From NCBI GenBank assembly GCA_037976565.1, contig CP137667.1, forward strand, positions 1,727,390-1,791,389: 64,000 nucleotides of DNA, given 5' to 3'. This DNA comes from Mesocentrotus franciscanus (Eukaryota > Echinodermata > Echinoidea > Camarodonta > Strongylocentrotidae). The translations under genes and the position numbers were made by a program. Of the stretch, positions 1-13,000 are shown one piece after another. The stretch's first letter is position 1, and every line of letters begins with the position of its first letter. The notes beneath the pieces were generated by a model. The model was not told where the DNA came from. It saw nothing but the letters and a program-made list of their open reading frames with translations, and made no database searches.

Positions 1-1193
1 ATGGGAGCAACTAAATCAGATTTAATTGTACACAATCTTGTTTGTCTTTTAACAATTCCCAAGATGATGCACATTATAACGATCATTACCATGGCAACCT
101 GTTCCCCAATTTTCTTCATGCGATTCGCGTTTTTATGCGAAAATTATTGTTATGCACGACCCTACTTTTTACTTAATTGGTCCAAAGACAAACAAAATCT
201 GCATTTTTTACCTACAAAGTATAATTTGTTTAATTCATTGTAGCATCTATTTGATCGTTATAATTCTTAGATTTGGTTTCACTTATTGTCTCTGTTTCTC
301 TTATTGAAAAAAATACACTACCCATCTGGCTTTGCAATCTCCACTCAGAACATTTAATTCTTTCGCATTTCATCAAATTTATTTCTATTCATGAATTGTA
401 TAAGTTCAATATGTAATTAAATTGCAAATATGGTTATAATATGCAGATTTCTGTTATGTAACAAGTAATCTGCCATAATGTACAACGATGGCGACCCGAC
501 AAATGCTCCGGCAGCGGTTGCTCTCAGCTTTATTTCATCAGGGATGTGGGGTTAGGGTTGAATTTGGTGTTGGAATTTAATTGGGCTGGGTTTGTGCCTG
601 GTGTTGGGGTTTGGTGCGGTGTATGTTCCTTGTCCGGGGTTGTTATTGGGAGCTTGATTAATGTACTGAATTGCCGCGGAGTAATTGTAGCCAGAGCAGG
701 TGTCGTAGAAGCACAAATATATGTTATATGTACAAAACGAATTGCAATTTTACTACCATAACGTTATTACGCATATGTATTAGGTGTAATTTTATTTTGT
801 CACTGATGTTTACTTAAAAAATACAAAAAACTGCAATTCGGCTCTCAGGCCTCGAATGTTTTTTTAATGAATTAAACCATTTTGAATAAATTAATAAACA
901 GGTATAGGAGGGAAAGAGAAGTAATAACAATAATAACCACAATACTCATAGTAATGATGCAGTTTAGTAATAACACTAATAACCACAATACTTATAGTAA
1001 TGATGTAGTGTAATTTAATTTATGTGTCACTGTTCTCTGTGAAGTTATCCCATTTTCGGAAATGAAAAAATAAGTGCAATGTCCTTCTCCCAATTTTTTT
1101 CCTCATCTTTACTTTTGAACATTTGTTCTTGTATTTCTCTATTGAGTTTGCTTTAGGTAAAGTAATTGCTATCGTTTTATTGCATCATCATAG

Positions 1194-1341
1194 ATTTGGA
1201 ACTTGACTGAAACTCAAGCGACTATCCCGAGGTGGTTTGATATAGATTCAAACGTTGTGTGGATGTGGTTTAGATCAAACGGCCACATGATTCCTGCATC
1301 AAATGGATTCTGTGCTGTTCTAAGGCCTACGTGTGATCAAT
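1194..1341 (+). CDS. Gene A exon: CUB5 second half
   Basis: Acceptor catcatag before 1194 and donor gtatgt after 1341. The exon enters in phase 0 and leaves in phase 1. The peptide contains VVWMWFRSNGHMIPASNGF and ends in RPTCDQ, matching the strand pattern and final Cys of the other CUB second halves. The first half of this CUB lies left of the window. Confidence 0.85.
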
Positions 1342-4300
1342 GTATGTTATACTGTATTTGGTAATTTAAAATCACGGTGGGGTTTTTGTTCCTTCCCTCT
1401 GCATCTTCCATTCTTTTTTTTCTCTCTCCCTTTTCTTTGTCTCTCTCTCAATCACCCAAAACAGGAAAGATTGTTAAAATCCTCAATTTGTCTCCAAACT
1501 CAACGTTAACCCTCTGTGGTTTTCTTTTGTAATTATATGTGTTTTATTCATGCATGTATGCTTATTTAGTTATGAGCATTATGAGTGAAAATGAATTACA
1601 TTACATTAATACGCCATTGGTTAATATTCTTCTGATAGATCGCGCAATTTGTTTAATTATATCCAATACATCATTTAACTCTATTAGTTAAACTTGATCT
1701 GGTTTATCATTCGCTATATAATATACTCTGATAGACAAATGATCAAACTAAATCATATCTAGTAATACATAATAATAATAATAATAATAATAGGCATTTC
1801 TATAGCGCCGTCTATCTAGAAATTCTAATCCGAGGCGCATTTATTATTAACCCGGCTTTAGCCTAGCTGCCATTACAGCGCTCCAGCATTTCAAGGAATT
1901 AATTCCTGCCATGTACCCATTTACATCACCTGGGTTGAGTGTGGTAAATGTAGATCAATGTCTTGCCAAAGGACATTAGTTCCGCGGCGAGACTCAAACC
2001 GCGGACCTTGTGATCGACAGTCCGGCGACATCAATGATACATCATTGGTTAAACCCTTGAATAATTTGAGTCACCATTGGTTACATTACATCCGACATAC
2101 CATTGGGGAACCTAATGAGTTAATAATACGTAAGTCGTTTGATCTGATTCGTGATAGGCCAAACGTAATCTGCAATGATAGTGGATACTTTATTCTGAAA
2201 CGCCATTGGTTAATCTTGATCTGATACGCTATTGCTGAAACATAACCCGGTCTGCAATGGTTAAAGATAATCTCAAACGCTATGATTCGTCATTGGTTTA
2301 ACTGTCTTAATGATTAGGTTTAATATAAACGTAGTTGTTTACAAGTAATCTTCTACGTCATAGTTTAATTTACATTAGGGACTTTTAGATTTGCACGACG
2401 AGAACGTGGACTGCTACGTTGACATCCTTTTAAGGCAATGTGATGTCCGTTTAAGGCACTGCCGGGCACTGCCACACAAATGTCACACGTGGCAGTCCAC
2501 GTTCTCGTCGTGCAAATCTAAAAGTCCCTATTTACATTGAAGTACGGTTGAACGATATACATGTTTCTTGCCATTGAATACCAACCGAACTCTTTACTTC
2601 TTTCCTAATCTCTCTCAGATGTAAACGCTCAGTCATACATCGACACGAGAGGTAAATATACAGATAATCAAGCTTTCTTTCTCCGGATATTCAGTTCTTA
2701 CCATTGTAATAATATATCCTTTCAAGAACCTAGCTAGAAGTCAGTCTATGTTGTTTCTTATGCAGTAAGTATTGCTGTATGGACTAGCAACAAATCTTAT
2801 TAATAAGAATCTGGAAGAAAGGGATTGATGAAAACATTCAACTGTTACATTAAGAAAACATTCAATAAATAGACGCGATGAAAGTAGTAATAAGATAGGC
2901 CTACAGTACAACTGGTAAATCGGTTATATTCAATTTCTACAGTGCCTCTTTAAAAAACATAGTTTAAACACTGAGAGAGCAACGCTGTTGGGATAAAACA
3001 AATTGATAAATTGTATGATGACACATCCATAATGCCAAATGACTAATATGTCAATAGAATTTATAAGATGATGACGTGGATCCTAATTAAATGATTGGTT
3101 GAAAGCGTCCACGTGACCAGGCATTTATTTTGCCTAACGAGTAATTTGGATAATGACCGGTCATTATCAACATCATGTTATAAAACATCATTTTATAATT
3201 GTATACTAACTACCTTCAATGACGTTTCCTTCTATTGGTGAAGGACCGAAACTAGGTAATTATACAAAGCTAACGCATGTCTCATTCTTTTATCCAGGCT
3301 CTGGTATATTTATATCAAGCGGGGATTCCTACACCATAGCCTCACCCAACTTCCCTCAAAACCATCCTCCTTACCTGACGAGGATCTGGCTTATTAAACT
3401 CCCTCAACCTGATTGTCAACTTACCATCGATTTCGACAATTTTACAACAAGGTCGGATTCTGACAAGGTAAATGAACTTTCATTCATCCTGCACTTTACT
3501 GAATGATAATCTGAGGCAATGTCGTAGCGTGAGTCTTGTTGTGGGCGGGCGGAATGGGGACAGGGTGCACCGGTCTTAAGATACTAATTCTATAATCCCA
3601 TCAAGAGTTTCCTTGTAACTTTTAGTCAACTGAAAGATTCTCTTATGCCCTCTTTATAAACCAAGTCTCTGATTATGGACTGAATTTAAAACAGTTTTTG
3701 TTTGCTTTTTTTTTTGGTTCGAATCTAAATATAAATATACTTTAATATTAGAGAGTCATTTTAACTCTGTTGTCATGGAATTTCCTATATTGAATTTTTT
3801 TTACGATTTGAGAAATACAGAAAGGGAAATGCAACTGGGGGATAGGGTTTCATTTTATGTCTGGATGGGCATTGGTTGCCTATAATCTCTTTTTTTCCTT
3901 CAAATGGGGGCATCCAGGGGCGGATCCAGCCGGCGGCAAGGGAGGGGGCCTAAAAAGGGGCCCACTTCGTGCGAAAATGTGAAAATCGTGCCGGTCGATT
4001 TTTCGCTCAGTGGGGTAGTGAAAAAAAAATTTTGGCACCCGAAAAAATTTTCCTCCGGGAAGGGTAATTTTTTCCACCGCCACCCCTTGGGCGCCAGGAG
4101 GGGCCCAACTTCTTTTTTTTCAAAAAAGGGTGTTTTTACCTGTTTTTTTCTAGGGAGGGGCCCGGGCCCCCCTCCCCTGGATCCGCCACTGGGGGCATCA
4201 TCCCTTATTCTTTCTTAAACCGTCATTGCGTCATTAAACTCTGTAGTTAAGTTTAGAACTGTTTAGGTGAACGCAAAGCGTACCTCCTTATGCTCATGGA

Positions 4301-5299
4301 ATGTATTTATAATTATTATCGCGAATGGGATCCATTTATTTAACTTTTTCTTCACACTCTCTTCATTCATTCACATAGCTTGAGATCAGTTCATCTGCTT
4401 CATTAGACACCGTTCGTGCTGTCTTATATGGTGACGTCATAAAGGAACCAATAAACATCACATCAGACTATGTTCTGATTCGGTTCGAAGCTAGGGGCTA
4501 TGGCCCTGATATCAGCAGAGGATTCAAAGCTCATTTATACGCCGACTGTGAACCAGGTAATTGATCAGATATGATAACATGACATCGTCTTTTCAGAGCC
4601 AGAAGGGCCGCTGTGTAACTGTTTATGAGTTAACGCTTTTCTTGCTCCAAACAGACGATATGTTCTAGAGCAATCTACCTGATGATTGTGATCCGACCGG
4701 GTGCGTAAAGCCTCTTTTATAGATCGGATACCATGACATGAAATTATAGCTAGTCACCTATATTCTAATATTAACATGGATTTTCGTGGTATACGTGACT
4801 GATGTGTATTAAAACAGTCTATTGTAAGTCAGCCTAAGTCAATTCAGGTCAGGTTGATTTATATTCATCATGCACTACCACTCATACACAGACCCGCATC
4901 CAGCCCCCAAACACACACACACACGCAACACACACACGCACACACATACACGCAAACCCATACAGTCACACTTCTAGCAAAAAAAAATTATATCAATAAA
5001 TTTCGCGTCTCATAAAATATGAGTCAAGGAAGAGTATGAAGATCACTATTTTGACATGTTTGATAACGATCCGTCTCCTGAGAGAATTAGCAAGAAGTAT
5101 GATATTACATTCTTGTTGAAATAATAAAACAATTAATTAGGGAAGGCACATTTCTAATCAACTCGTATTAATCTCTTCCCAAACAGATGTTACTCAGCCG
5201 TATGTTGATGTAATCGGTAAGTAAAACATTACTTCTACATCTCTCAATGATCCAAGTGTGTAAAAGTGTTGAATGTTGAAAGTTAATTTTGTGAATGGT

Positions 5300-5341
<42 letters not shown>

Positions 5342-5414
5342 GTAAAGCGCTTTGAGAGGGCATTCGGTCCTGAAAAGCGCTATATAAGAACTAGCTATTA
5401 TTATTATTTATTAT

Positions 5415-5447
<33 letters not shown>

Positions 5448-8400
5448 GTGTAAACTTTATATAGAGCGCACACACCGTCCAGGGACGCTCATAGCGCTAG
5501 CCCAGCAACAGTTCTCTTTAATACAACTAAAATAAATGTTTATTTGATAATAGAGTTATACCATCAGAAACTCAAAACAAAATTGCAACATTTGTATCAC
5601 CCATTTCAATCCTCAGCTCCACCCGGTGCATACGCATGTGAAGGATAGTCTATTATCTTTGAGAAATAAGATTTGTAATTATTGTTTTGTGAGTGCCATT
5701 GATGGAATTCCATGAACGGGGATTTACCTCTACGTCCCCTAGTGATAATGAATATATAAACTTCTCCTATATGATTGAGTTTATCTAGGCTTTATTAACA
5801 TTTACGAAATTATCCCAAATTAGGGAATAACTGCGCGTTCTAATGTATGAAGACACATTCATCAGTGCTGACTGATGATGCCCACTTTGCGACTGTAATA
5901 CTTTTAGTTTCCATTGCTAATTAAAGATTTTGTTTCAAGTTTTCTTTACTTTTCGGATCAATGACCTAATATAACCGTATTTTTACGTATTAGGATAAAA
6001 ATGTAAGCAGAGCAGATTTAGTTTCTCGTTGTGAATTGATTTATGTTAAATGCATTTGAATAAAATCTCCTTTATGATATAGTTGTTTGAAATGTTTTTA
6101 CTCATACAGGTTCCAATGTAACTATGTCGAGTGGAGATACGTATTACATCGCTTCACTCAGCTATCCATATAACAACTATCCTAGTTCACAGAATGTGAT
6201 GTGGAGATTCTTTCTACCCGAACCAACCTGTCACCTATCCATTGAATTCAAAGACTTTCAAATTGGAAGTTACCATCATCATAAGGTTGGTATCATGGCT
6301 ACATTGGCCTTTCATTATAGTCATATGACTTATTATTAAGACATTCCCATACCTCTATAGTTTCATCTGTCCCGTACCCCTACATTACGTTTTATACTGC
6401 AGGCTCAAAATTCCGTGAGATTGCTTGTCTTTATTATCCCCTCGCCGACGAAGTCGGAGGGGATATAGAAACGCCGCTGTCCGTCCTTCCGTCCGTTCGT
6501 AACAAATTTGGTTTCCGATCAATAACTTTAGTAATGTTTGACGGATTTTAATAAAGTTTGATATGAAGGTACATAATATAAAAATACAGGCTAAGTTTGA
6601 TTTCGGAGAATGTAGGTCAAAGGTCAAAGGTCATAGCTCATTAGATATGCCAATTTGGTTTCTGTTCGATAACTTTAGTAATGTTTGACGGATTTTAATC
6701 AAATTTGATATGAAGGTACATGGTATCAAAACACAGCCTAAGTTCAATTTCCGAGTATGTAGGTCAAAGGTCATAGCTCATTAAATATGCGAATCTGGTT
6801 TCCTATCGATAACTTTAGTAATGTTTGACGGATTTTAATCAAATTTGATATGAAGGTACATGGTATCAAAACAGAGCCTAAGTTCAATTTCCGAGTATGT
6901 AGGTCAAAGGTCATAGCTCATTAAATATGCGAATCTGGTTTCCTATCGATAACTTTAGTAATGTTTGACGGATTTTAATCAAATTTGATATGAAGGTACA
7001 TGGTATCAAAACAGAGCCTAAGTTCAATTTCCGAGGATGTAGGTCAAAGGTCATAGCTCATTAAATATGCGAATCTGGTTTCCTATCGATAACTTTAGTA
7101 ATGTTTGACGGATTTTAATCAAATTTTATATGAAGGTACATGGAATCAAAACACAACCAAAGTTTGATTTCGGAGTATGTAGGTCAAAGGTCATAACTCA
7201 TTAAATATGCGAATCTGGTTTCCGCTCGATAACTTTAATAATGTTTGACGGATTTTAATCAAATTTGATATGAAGGTACATGGTATCAAAACACAGCCTA
7301 AGTTCAATTTCCGAGTATGTAGGTCAAAGGTCATAACTCATTAAATATGCGAATCTGGTTTCCTATCGATAACTTTAGTAATGTTTGACGGATTTTAATC
7401 AAATTTGATATGAAGGTACATGGAATAAAAACACAGCCTAAGTTCAATTTCCAAGTATGTAGGTCAAAGGTCATAGCTCATTACAAAAGCGAAATTGGTT
7501 TCCGATCGATAACTTTAGTAATGTTTGACAGATTTTAATGAAATTTGATATGAAGGTACATGGTATCAAAACACAGCCTAAGTTCGATTTCGGAGTATGT
7601 AGGTCAAAGGTAAAAGGTCATAGCTCATTAAATATGCATAAACACCTAATTATAAATGTGAAATTGTGGTTAAGTTCCTTGCCTAGTAATATAATAGTAA
7701 AGTCTAATGGAGGTAACTTGTTCTGACGTATATAGGCCATTTGTACCCTGCGAGGGGATATGCTACGCTTTGCGTTGACTTTTCTAGTTTTAATTTAATT
7801 TAGAATTCTATACTAGTACAAAGTTTGGTATGATGATACTTCGAATGATGAAGCGTCTTATATAATTTCCAATAACATGACAAGCCTGATGGAAATGAAT
7901 GAATTGTAGATTATTCAGTTACAGCGCATTCGTCCTTTCCAGTACAAGTTAGGTAATAAACAATCGCTATTGAGGGACAAATAGTGTCCTCCGTTAGTGG
8001 GATAAGTCCTGCATCTGTGGAAACGCCTGTCCTGCATTAAAGTCTTGCTACTCACTGCGAACCTGCCTTGAAAGTGTCTAAGAATGACTTGTTCGATCTA
8101 GTCTATATTTCTTCATTAATTGTTAACCACTGATATTCCTTGAACAAAAAAATATGTAAGGCTATCCCCAAGGGACGTTTATGATAATAATAGTATTTGA
8201 TTTTTAACGCGGAAATAACCGAATCTGTCAGTCAAGGCGCGACAATAATGAATATGCAAGTTACATTACAATTCTAATAGTCAGATTATGGAAACTGCAG
8301 ATAACGTAAAATACTTTCACAAATTTTAAGGTTAACTTTTTATAGAAATGTGTATGTGAGCATGGAACATGGGTCATACGTGTTCATTGATGCTGAACTT

Positions 8401-10036
8401 TTCTCGTTGTCGGAGGACATCCACAATCCCTCAATATAGGGTGTCTCCATGAAAGTTACACGACCTATCGTTCTACTTTACAGGTTTCAATCAGTATATC
8501 CGGATCCCTTGATGACACCCTCGTTGACTTATCTGGTGACGTCATACCAGATAATATCACACTTATATCTGACGACGTCATAATCCATTTCAGTACGAAC
8601 CTTTTAACAGGCAACCGGGGTTTCAAAGCTTACATTTCTGCGTACTGTGTACCGGGTAAGTGGCGCTCCTGGAGGCGTCGTAGTACAGTGGTTCATTCAC
8701 TTGACTGTCAATCCAAGGGTTGAGGTTTCTAATTCAAGCCCGGCACTAATGTCCTTTTGCAAGAAATTAAACCACATTTGCCACTCTCCAACCAGGTGTA
8801 AATGGGTACCGGTGATATTAGGGCAATACTATTTTCAGGGCCCGTAGAAGGGCATTATCTATAATGATGTGGCTACCTGGGTAAATTAGACCCAATTATC
8901 GTTCATTATTAATCTAGAACTAAAGAGGTTTTTGTGTCACATATAGATTTACCAAAGTTCGATTCGACAGGGACGGTAAGCAGGACACGCGCTATGCCGA
9001 TAGTGCAAAGATTATTCTCTATTCTTTAATGGAGATATTATTTGCACAACACTCAACATAATCATCTAAAATACAGATTCAAATAATCATTTACCAACTT
9101 AAAATAATTCTGATTGAAATTATAGTCACAGATTAATTCATAATTTATTAACCAATGTAGGAATTTAAAAAAAGAGTAATTCAAATTGTTTATTTTGTCT
9201 TTTTAGCCTCATAGTATTCCTTTATGTTCCCGTTGATGAGATTACCTTCTCATGGAAATTACAGACGCGTAGCCAGGGGGGCGGTGGGGCCGGTCGCCCC
9301 TCCCCCCAAACAAAACAAAAACGCCCGCCAAAAAGAGAGAGAGAGAGAGAAAAAAGGGAGAGGACGTAGGAAGAAAAAGGAGCAGACAAAGACAAGAGTC
9401 GAGAACGGTACAACGAATCGTCATCTTTCTCTAATAATTTGATTCCCTCCTCCCTGCCCCCCCTCTAGGGAGCGTGCTCACTACCGCCACCCCTAAAATT
9501 AAAACCTAGCTACGCGCTTGGGAAATTAATATTACTTTCTTACCTTCAACCACATACAGGTGCTACTCCAGAACCTTCCATTGATGAACAAGGTTAGTCA
9601 TGTGTATCTTCTCATTTATAACAATTAGACAGAGATTAGGAGAAATTGACTGATTTTTTCTTCTTCATGATTTCTCTTCATGTTCATTATTGCCGACCAT
9701 TTTAAAGTAAATGAATATGAAGCAGATAAGATTAATCTCATAATCATAGAGATACAAAAAATAAATGCATATAAATGCATAGTAAAGGAAAGGGAATTAT
9801 GACATATTGATGTAAAGATAAGTAGAGAAACGGGGGAAAGAAAATGTACATCATTATCAGCAATATGTAAAATCCTGTATCTTTCAGTGCATTTCAGTTT
9901 TGTCAACTTATTTTGTTTAAGTGGTAACATCAGCCCCTCTACTTATGATAAAATATTCCATCGCTTCCCCAACTATCCTTGGTGAGGAAGATATATATAT
10001 ATATATATATATATATACACCTGTATATATATAGAG

Positions 10037-10078
<42 letters not shown>

Positions 10079-13000
10079 TGGAGAGTAAGGGAGAGAGTAT
10101 GATCTAAAGAGAATGTTAAATGTTAGAGTGAATCTTTGCACGCATAATGTTGACGCCAAGTAGTCCGTCGCTTCCCTTAGGGAGAGAGAGAGGGAGAGGG
10201 GAAATGAGAGAGAAAGACAGAGAGAGAGAGAGGAGGGAGGGAGAGAGCGAGCCATATTTAATGCAGATACTTCCAAACAACCTATTTTTGTATAGGTGGT
10301 AACATCAGCCTCTCTGATGGTGACAGGTACTCCATCGCTTCACCCAACTACCCTTATGAAAATTATCCTGAAAGTCAAGATATCACGTGGTCTATCTATC
10401 TTACGCATCAAGGATGTCAACTCAGCATCACATTTCAAGATTTCCAAACGGAAGAAGTGTATGACAAGGTCAGTATAGTATATCAAAAAGATGGATCTAG
10501 TTAGTTTCAAACTAAGTAACGTTTATTTTCCTTCAGAAATTCCTTTTAAATATGCTAATTAATCAGGGTAACCATGGTAACATGGGTGTAACTTAAAACA
10601 ATAATAATACAAAAAGGAAGGCAAGGCAGGAACTCGTATCAGCTACGCCTTAGTTTACACTACGAAATACGTCATTTTACCAACTCTTTTTGCTCTTCAA
10701 TTATTGTAAAGGAGTCATGAGAACCCCAAAATCAAGTTCAATTTCAAAGGAAATATCAACTCAAACAGTTTTATTCACTGGATCCGTATCAAGTTGAGAC
10801 AATTTAGAAGCAAGAGTATTTTTCCAATATGTTTTACTTTGTATAACTTCATTATAATTATTTACAATAAATCAAATTTATAGACGTATTTCAAGGCAAT
10901 CACGTTTAATGAGGTTAGGATTAGAAGGTAAAAACATCAATTTTATTGGATACTTACTCTTTTGATCATCTTGCGACCTCAAACTTTGAACTATTTCGTG
11001 CCATAACCTTCACGTATCAAGTTTGCATTTTTTGGTAAAGAAAGTAATATCATTGAATACCTAATATACATGTATCTCAAATCTCAGGTTTACATCATCA
11101 CGCAGGACACAGAAGACGTCTATACTGGTGACGTCATTCCCGACCCTGTAAACGTCACATCATACTATGTCGTCATTCGTTTTACCAGTGACACCGTGAC
11201 AGGATATAGAGGGTTCAGAGCGAACCTCCTAGCGCAATGTGAAGAAGGTATGAGATACAAAACAAAATAGATGCAAAGGTTTTTATAAAACTAGCAAATG
11301 AAAATGAAGTTATCATGTAGTGTCGTAATCAAGATTATAACAGAAACAAATCTGTCAAGCAAGCAAACAACAGAGAATAAGAGGGGAAAACCAATATTTT
11401 CAAATGTTTTTACAGGGTCGAAATGTCAATTTGTTCATGTCACATTGGTTTAAAAGGAGGCACGGACCCCCCCCCTCCCTCCATATGTCCCTCCCCTTCG
11501 CAAATCCGTAACTGCATATACCTACATTTTGACCGACACCAACCTAAAAAGCCATACTAAAAACAAAACAAAAAGTATTTGGAAGATGACTTAAGGGGAG
11601 CACAGGGACCTAATTTGAGAAGGGTTGCTTTAAACATAATGATACTCCCTACTTATAATTTCTCCTTCTCATAATTACCCTTTTCATTTCTGATAAGTGC
11701 CCCTTTATTCTAACTTGTGCCTCTTTTTCTTTTAATAAGAGCCACTTCCCTTTTCATAAAGCCCCTGTAACCTTATATGAATGCCCCTATTAAAATCTGA
11801 TCTTTGCCCCTTTTCTTTCAAGTAATGCACATTTCCTTTATTATAACTGCCCTTTTTCATTCTCATAAGTGCCCCTTTTCAATCTGGTCAGTGCCCCTTT
11901 TCAGGTGCGATCATCTCCTTTAAAATGATACGTGCCCTTTTCCCTTTCTAATAAGGGACCTATCCCTTTTCATAAATGTCCGTTTCCACCTCTTATAAAT
12001 GCCCCATCAAAATCCGATGGGTGCTCCTTTCCGTCGGCAAATGTCAATTTGAGTGCCCTTTTTTGTAGGTGTAAGAAGTGCCCCATTTTCACCTCTGATA
12101 ATTACCCTTTGTACTTTGACACGTGCTCCTTTTCTTTTGTAATAAGTGTATTATCCCTTTCGATAAGTGTCCCCTTTTCCTCAAATCATTAAACGCGCCC
12201 TAATTTCAAGCGACTAGGAGCAATTTCCCCCAAAGCTAGCTCACTACGCTCGTTCGCATTTAAAGATGATATAATTATAATACTTATCAAAGGCCTTTTC
12301 AGTCTTCCGTTATGAGAATGTGCTTATAACCCCATCAGGATTTGTTTTTTCTCTTTATAACATGTAATTTTTCACAATGCGACCTCACTCAACAATTTTT
12401 CCTCGCTCGCAAATGAATTTTCCGACCATCACACCCAACTGCAAAGTATGATGCGTAAGCAACATCTTGTATGGTGTATAAAAAGAAAAAATATTGAAAT
12501 CATCCCTGATAATGTAATCACAAGGTAGGGTTTATACCAATGTCTACAAACTGTATATTTTCGCTTTAAGATTTCCTTGTAGGTGCCCTTTTTCTTCTTC
12601 CAGGAAGTGCGATTTTGTTGGTGCCCTCCCACTTTGAAATCACTCCACCGCCCCTGGCTTCAATACGTTTCCATGCACTGTTCGTTTGTATCTGATTTTA
12701 CACCATATCACACTCATACTGCGGCTCAAAGACTACATTAGTCGCAGATGTAGGTCTGGTTTTGCACACGAGACGTCATTTCCTGACGCACAAGTTGTGT
12801 ATGAGTGACGAGCGCGTTCCTTTACACAGCATGTCAATGTGACATCGTACATAGAGTGACTGAAAAACGAACTAAAACTCTAAACATTACTTTAAATAAC
12901 GTGCGCATGCACATGTTTCCTTTTCCGGCTTGATTAGGCCTAGATTATGACCCAATCGTAATGACGCTTCTCGTGCACTATTCAAACCGGGGGCCTGCTT

